A DNA stretch of 8,272 nt from Planctomycetota bacterium (GTDB lineage: Bacteria > Planctomycetota > Phycisphaerae > Phycisphaerales > SM1A02): contig RFOC01000081.1 in the NCBI GenBank assembly GCA_009926815.1, positions 1 to 8,272 on the forward strand, in the 5' to 3' direction. The translations under genes and the position numbers were made by a program. Below the pieces are notes generated by a model. It searched no databases and was not told where the DNA came from. It saw only the letters and a list, made by a program, of their open reading frames with translations. Position 1 is the first letter of the stretch. Every line of letters begins with the position of its first letter. Positions 6,751 to 8,272 of the stretch are shown one piece after another.

Positions 6751-7295
6751 CAGGCCGTCTCCTGCAGTCCGGGCAGGCGGCCCGCATCGATGAGCAGGCG
6801 CCCGTTCTCCACCTTCCACTCATACTCGAAGAGTCCGCGAGGCGGCGGACCGCTGGCGCGGCTGCCATCCTCGTAGTAGACGCCTCCGTGGCAGGGACAC
6901 ATGAACAGGCGGCTCTGCTGGAACCACTTCACCGGGCACCCCAGATGCGCGCAGTTCACGGCGAAGACCTGGAACTTGCCGCCGTCCATGCTGCGAACCC
7001 AGGCCGCGGCCGTGGCGGTCTCGCCGTCGTTGGGACTGGCGCCGGGAATCGAGAACTTCGCCAGACGGGTCTCACCCGCCGGATAGTCCGCCACGCCGCC
7101 GATGTCGAGCCAGCTGTTGCCGTAGCGGCGGAAGCCCGGTGCCACCAGCGCCCCGAAGATGGGCACGCTGGCCACGGCTCCGCCGACGGCCATGAGGCCC
7201 GCGCCAAGCTTGAAGAGGGCGCCGCGCCGCGTCTCCCCGCCCGGCGGGCTCGCTCCGGCGCCACCACAGCCGCAACCCTGGCACCCATCGTTCAT
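6750..7295 (-). CDS. Rieske [2Fe-2S] protein of a cytochrome bc1/b6f-type complex
   Basis: A 181-residue iron-sulfur subunit that takes the first electron from quinol at the Qo site of cytochrome b and passes it to cytochrome c. Both Rieske boxes are intact: CAHLGCP (residues 115-121) and CPCHGG (133-138). The cluster ligands are therefore Cys115, His117, Cys133 and His136, with a likely Cys120-Cys135 disulfide as in classical high-potential Rieske proteins. The single transmembrane anchor is about residues 28-52, preceded by TRRGALFKLG, which resembles the twin-arginine export signal typical of Rieske subunits. The first eleven residues are unusual: NDGCQGCGCGG carries three cysteines on the cytoplasmic side. 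The stop shares one base with the next start (TGATG), placing cytochrome b directly downstream. The length is normal for the family. No other assignment fits. Confidence 0.96.
   Translation of the reverse strand: MNDGCQGCGCGGAGASPPGGETRRGALFKLGAGLMAVGGAVASVPIFGALVAPGFRRYGNSWLDIGGVADYPAGETRLAKFSIPGASPNDGETATAAAWVRSMDGGKFQVFAVNCAHLGCPVKWFQQSRLFMCPCHGGVYYEDGSRASGPPPRGLFEYEWKVENGRLLIDAGRLPGLQETA
6759..6763 (-). promoter_or_regulatory. Ribosome binding site for the cytochrome b/c fusion
   Basis: AGGAG on the minus strand, 8 bases from the ATG at 6750. It supports that start over an in-frame ATG at 6819, which would read 23 extra polar residues inside the Rieske gene and lacks similarity to cytochrome b N-termini. 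Confidence 0.7.
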
Positions 7296-7978
7296 CGTGT
7301 GCTCCTTCCACTCTCCGGTCGCCGCGAGGCGAGGAACGCGACCACGTCGGCCACGTCCTGGGCGCTCAGCCGCCGGTCTCGCGGTTGACCGTCATACGGG
7401 CCGTTGCACGCACCCCCAAGGTCGCGCCGGCCGAACAGCACGGCGGACCGCAGCGCCTGGTCGCTGACCAGCCGCAGGTAGTTGGCATCCGTCACGCTGC
7501 CTGCGCTGCCGGCCGATCGCCCATCGGGCGCGCCATGGCACGATTGGCAGAACGAGGCATAGACCGCACCTCCCGCCTGCGCGGAGCCCGGCGCCCCTGC
7601 CCATGGCGTGGCCAACGCCGCACCCTCCTTGCCCCACACCTTCCGCATGCCGTCCACCAGCCGCTCGATCTCGGCGTCCGCAAGGGTGCCGCCGGCGACC
7701 GTGCCCATGGCCGGCATGAACGTGCCCTGGCCTCGCGCGATCACCCGAATGAGATCCTCACGCGACACGGTCGCCAGGTAGGCGGGATCCGCCAGGGGAC
7801 GCGCTGGCCCACGCACCCCATCCGCGCCATGACAGCCGGCGCACTGCGTCATGTACAGGCCATCCCAGGACGCGACGGCATCCGTGGCCGCTGGCTGCTC
7901 CAGCGGGATCCGGTCGCAACCAGCCAGCATCATGCCCCAGCCGATCGCAACCGGGACCACCGAGACCACGAGCCTCAT
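7292..7978 (-). CDS. Diheme cytochrome c lipoprotein
   Basis: A 228-residue periplasmic electron carrier, probably accepting electrons from the Rieske/cytochrome b complex encoded next. Residues 1-21 are a lipoprotein signal peptide ending in the lipobox LAGC, so Cys21 should be lipidated and anchor the protein to a membrane. Two cytochrome c domains follow, with heme-binding CAGCH at residues 46-50 and CQSCH at 144-148. The first domain has candidate axial methionines in FMPAMG (Met88 or Met91). The second domain (about 130-228) contains no methionine and no histidine outside its CXXCH, so the usual sixth heme ligand is missing. A unique GGACNGPYDG segment (Cys191, Asn192, Tyr195) sits where the Met loop is expected. 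The start at 7978 was chosen over a longer reading for its ribosome site, signal peptide and ATGA overlap with the upstream gene. The stop overlaps the Rieske ATG (ATGA). The family call is firm; the exact electron partner is inferred. Confidence 0.93.
   Translation of the reverse strand: MRLVVSVVPVAIGWGMMLAGCDRIPLEQPAATDAVASWDGLYMTQCAGCHGADGVRGPARPLADPAYLATVSREDLIRVIARGQGTFMPAMGTVAGGTLADAEIERLVDGMRKVWGKEGAALATPWAGAPGSAQAGGAVYASFCQSCHGAPDGRSAGSAGSVTDANYLRLVSDQALRSAVLFGRRDLGGACNGPYDGQPRDRRLSAQDVADVVAFLASRRPESGRSTR
7302..7307 (-). promoter_or_regulatory. Ribosome binding site for the Rieske gene
   Basis: AAGGAG on the minus strand, 6 bases from the ATG at 7295. This is a near-ideal Shine-Dalgarno site inside the 3' end of the diheme cytochrome gene, and it confirms that the Cys-rich N-terminus of the Rieske protein is translated. 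Confidence 0.8.
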
Positions 7979-8272
7979 CGGGAACCTCCACGCTCCACGC
8001 CCATGCGTTCCTCGAGCGGCATGCCGGTCATGGTGTCGATCCTCCGGGCCCGGGACACCACCAGACCGCAGGTCAGTCCGAACGCCACCTGGCTGGCGAA
8101 GAACCAGGGCCACGAGATGAATCGCTCCAGCGCCGGATTCACGATCCCGATGGACGCGTAGAGCAGCCCGGTCCAGAGCAGCGGCCCGAGCACTCCGCCC
8201 ATGAGGAGCGGTCGGCCCGGCATCATGGGCAGCGTCACCGTGTAGAGCAGGCCCACGAAGAGGCAGGTGACC
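7975..8272 (-). CDS. Conserved small membrane protein, C-terminal part (5' end outside window)
   Basis: The frame is open to the right edge, so the true start lies beyond the window; the visible part is 98 residues. I see three hydrophobic stretches: one at the window edge (FVGLLYTVTLP), one around GPLLWTGLLYASIGIVNP, and one around WPWFFASQVAFGLTCGLVV. A charged, probably cytoplasmic tail with RARR and EERMGVERGG follows. A GTG within the frame at 8256 is a poor start because the upstream codons continue the same hydrophobic segment. The stop codon overlaps the ATG of the downstream diheme cytochrome (ATGA), so the two are translationally coupled. I do not recognise the family with certainty. 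Position suggests a membrane subunit or accessory protein of the respiratory complex encoded downstream, which is inference from context only. No cofactor-binding motif is visible in this fragment. Confidence 0.8.
   Translation of the reverse strand, partial: VTCLFVGLLYTVTLPMMPGRPLLMGGVLGPLLWTGLLYASIGIVNPALERFISWPWFFASQVAFGLTCGLVVSRARRIDTMTGMPLEERMGVERGGSR
7985..7989 (-). promoter_or_regulatory. Ribosome binding site for the diheme cytochrome c
   Basis: GGAGG on the minus strand lies 6 bases upstream of the ATG at 7978, inside the end of the preceding gene. It decides the start: the frame is open further upstream (to 8113), but only this ATG has a ribosome site and begins a lipoprotein signal peptide. 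Confidence 0.75.

Noticed and set aside
5230..6876. 548-codon, histidine- and glutamine-rich open frame on the plus strand
   Set aside because: It is exactly antisense to the cytochrome b/c fusion, whose heme ligands and helices are unambiguous. The His/Gln richness comes from reading Leu and Val codons backwards.
5242..7978. Alternative complex III (Act-type) cluster
   Set aside because: The presence of a Rieske protein and a classical cytochrome b with four heme-ligating histidines defines a bc1/b6f-type complex; no NrfD-like or molybdopterin-like Act subunit is visible.
7292..8113. Longer 273-residue version of the diheme cytochrome
   Set aside because: The extra 45 residues are polar and lie in the upstream gene. 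The ribosome site and lipoprotein signal point to ATG 7978.
1..8272. tRNA, rRNA, CRISPR array, insertion sequence or terminator
   Set aside because: I found no cloverleaf, direct-repeat array, transposase, inverted terminal repeats or hairpin plus T-run. The window is essentially filled by coding sequence.

Overview
The window is a compact, GC-rich stretch in which every credible gene lies on the minus strand and is read from right to left. It looks like one operon. Five of the six junctions are stop/start overlaps of 1 or 4 bases, the sixth is a less certain overlap of 23 bases, and no non-coding gap is large enough for an internal promoter or terminator. GC-rich codon use, the respiratory gene set and a CtaG/iron-sulfur fusion fit an aerobic Gram-negative bacterium. 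A planctomycete of the Phycisphaerae type is my best guess, but it is a guess because no taxonomic marker gene is present.

Right part (8272 to 5242): the end of a small membrane protein that runs off the window, a diheme cytochrome c lipoprotein, a Rieske [2Fe-2S] protein, and a single-chain cytochrome b with a C-terminal cytochrome c domain. Together these make a cytochrome bc1/b6f-type quinol:cytochrome c oxidoreductase (complex III) with its electron-accepting cytochromes. Electrons would pass from quinol to the Rieske cluster and the b hemes, then to the fused and free c hemes, and on to a terminal oxidase that is not in the window.

Middle part (5245 to 2553): a 735-residue fusion of a CtaG-type cytochrome oxidase assembly domain to a membrane-bound, multi-cysteine iron-sulfur protein. 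It is followed by a small secreted protein with one membrane anchor and an Ig-like, FixH/YtkA-like look. These are probably accessory or assembly factors for the respiratory chain.

Left part (2508 to 1, running off the window): a soluble GAF-PAS-PAS-HisKA-HATPase-receiver protein laid out as a hybrid histidine kinase. It has lost the phospho-acceptor histidine, one N-box asparagine, much of the ATP-binding glycine motifs, the receiver acidic pair and the receiver lysine. It looks like a pseudo-kinase translated with the respiratory operon. Its 5' end is uncertain, and codon use hints at a frame change between an upstream, well-placed ATG (2575) and the long frame.

The most noteworthy points are the degenerate hybrid kinase, the CtaG-FeS fusion, a cytochrome b whose Qo-site PEWY motif reads PDGA, and a diheme cytochrome whose second heme domain has no methionine.
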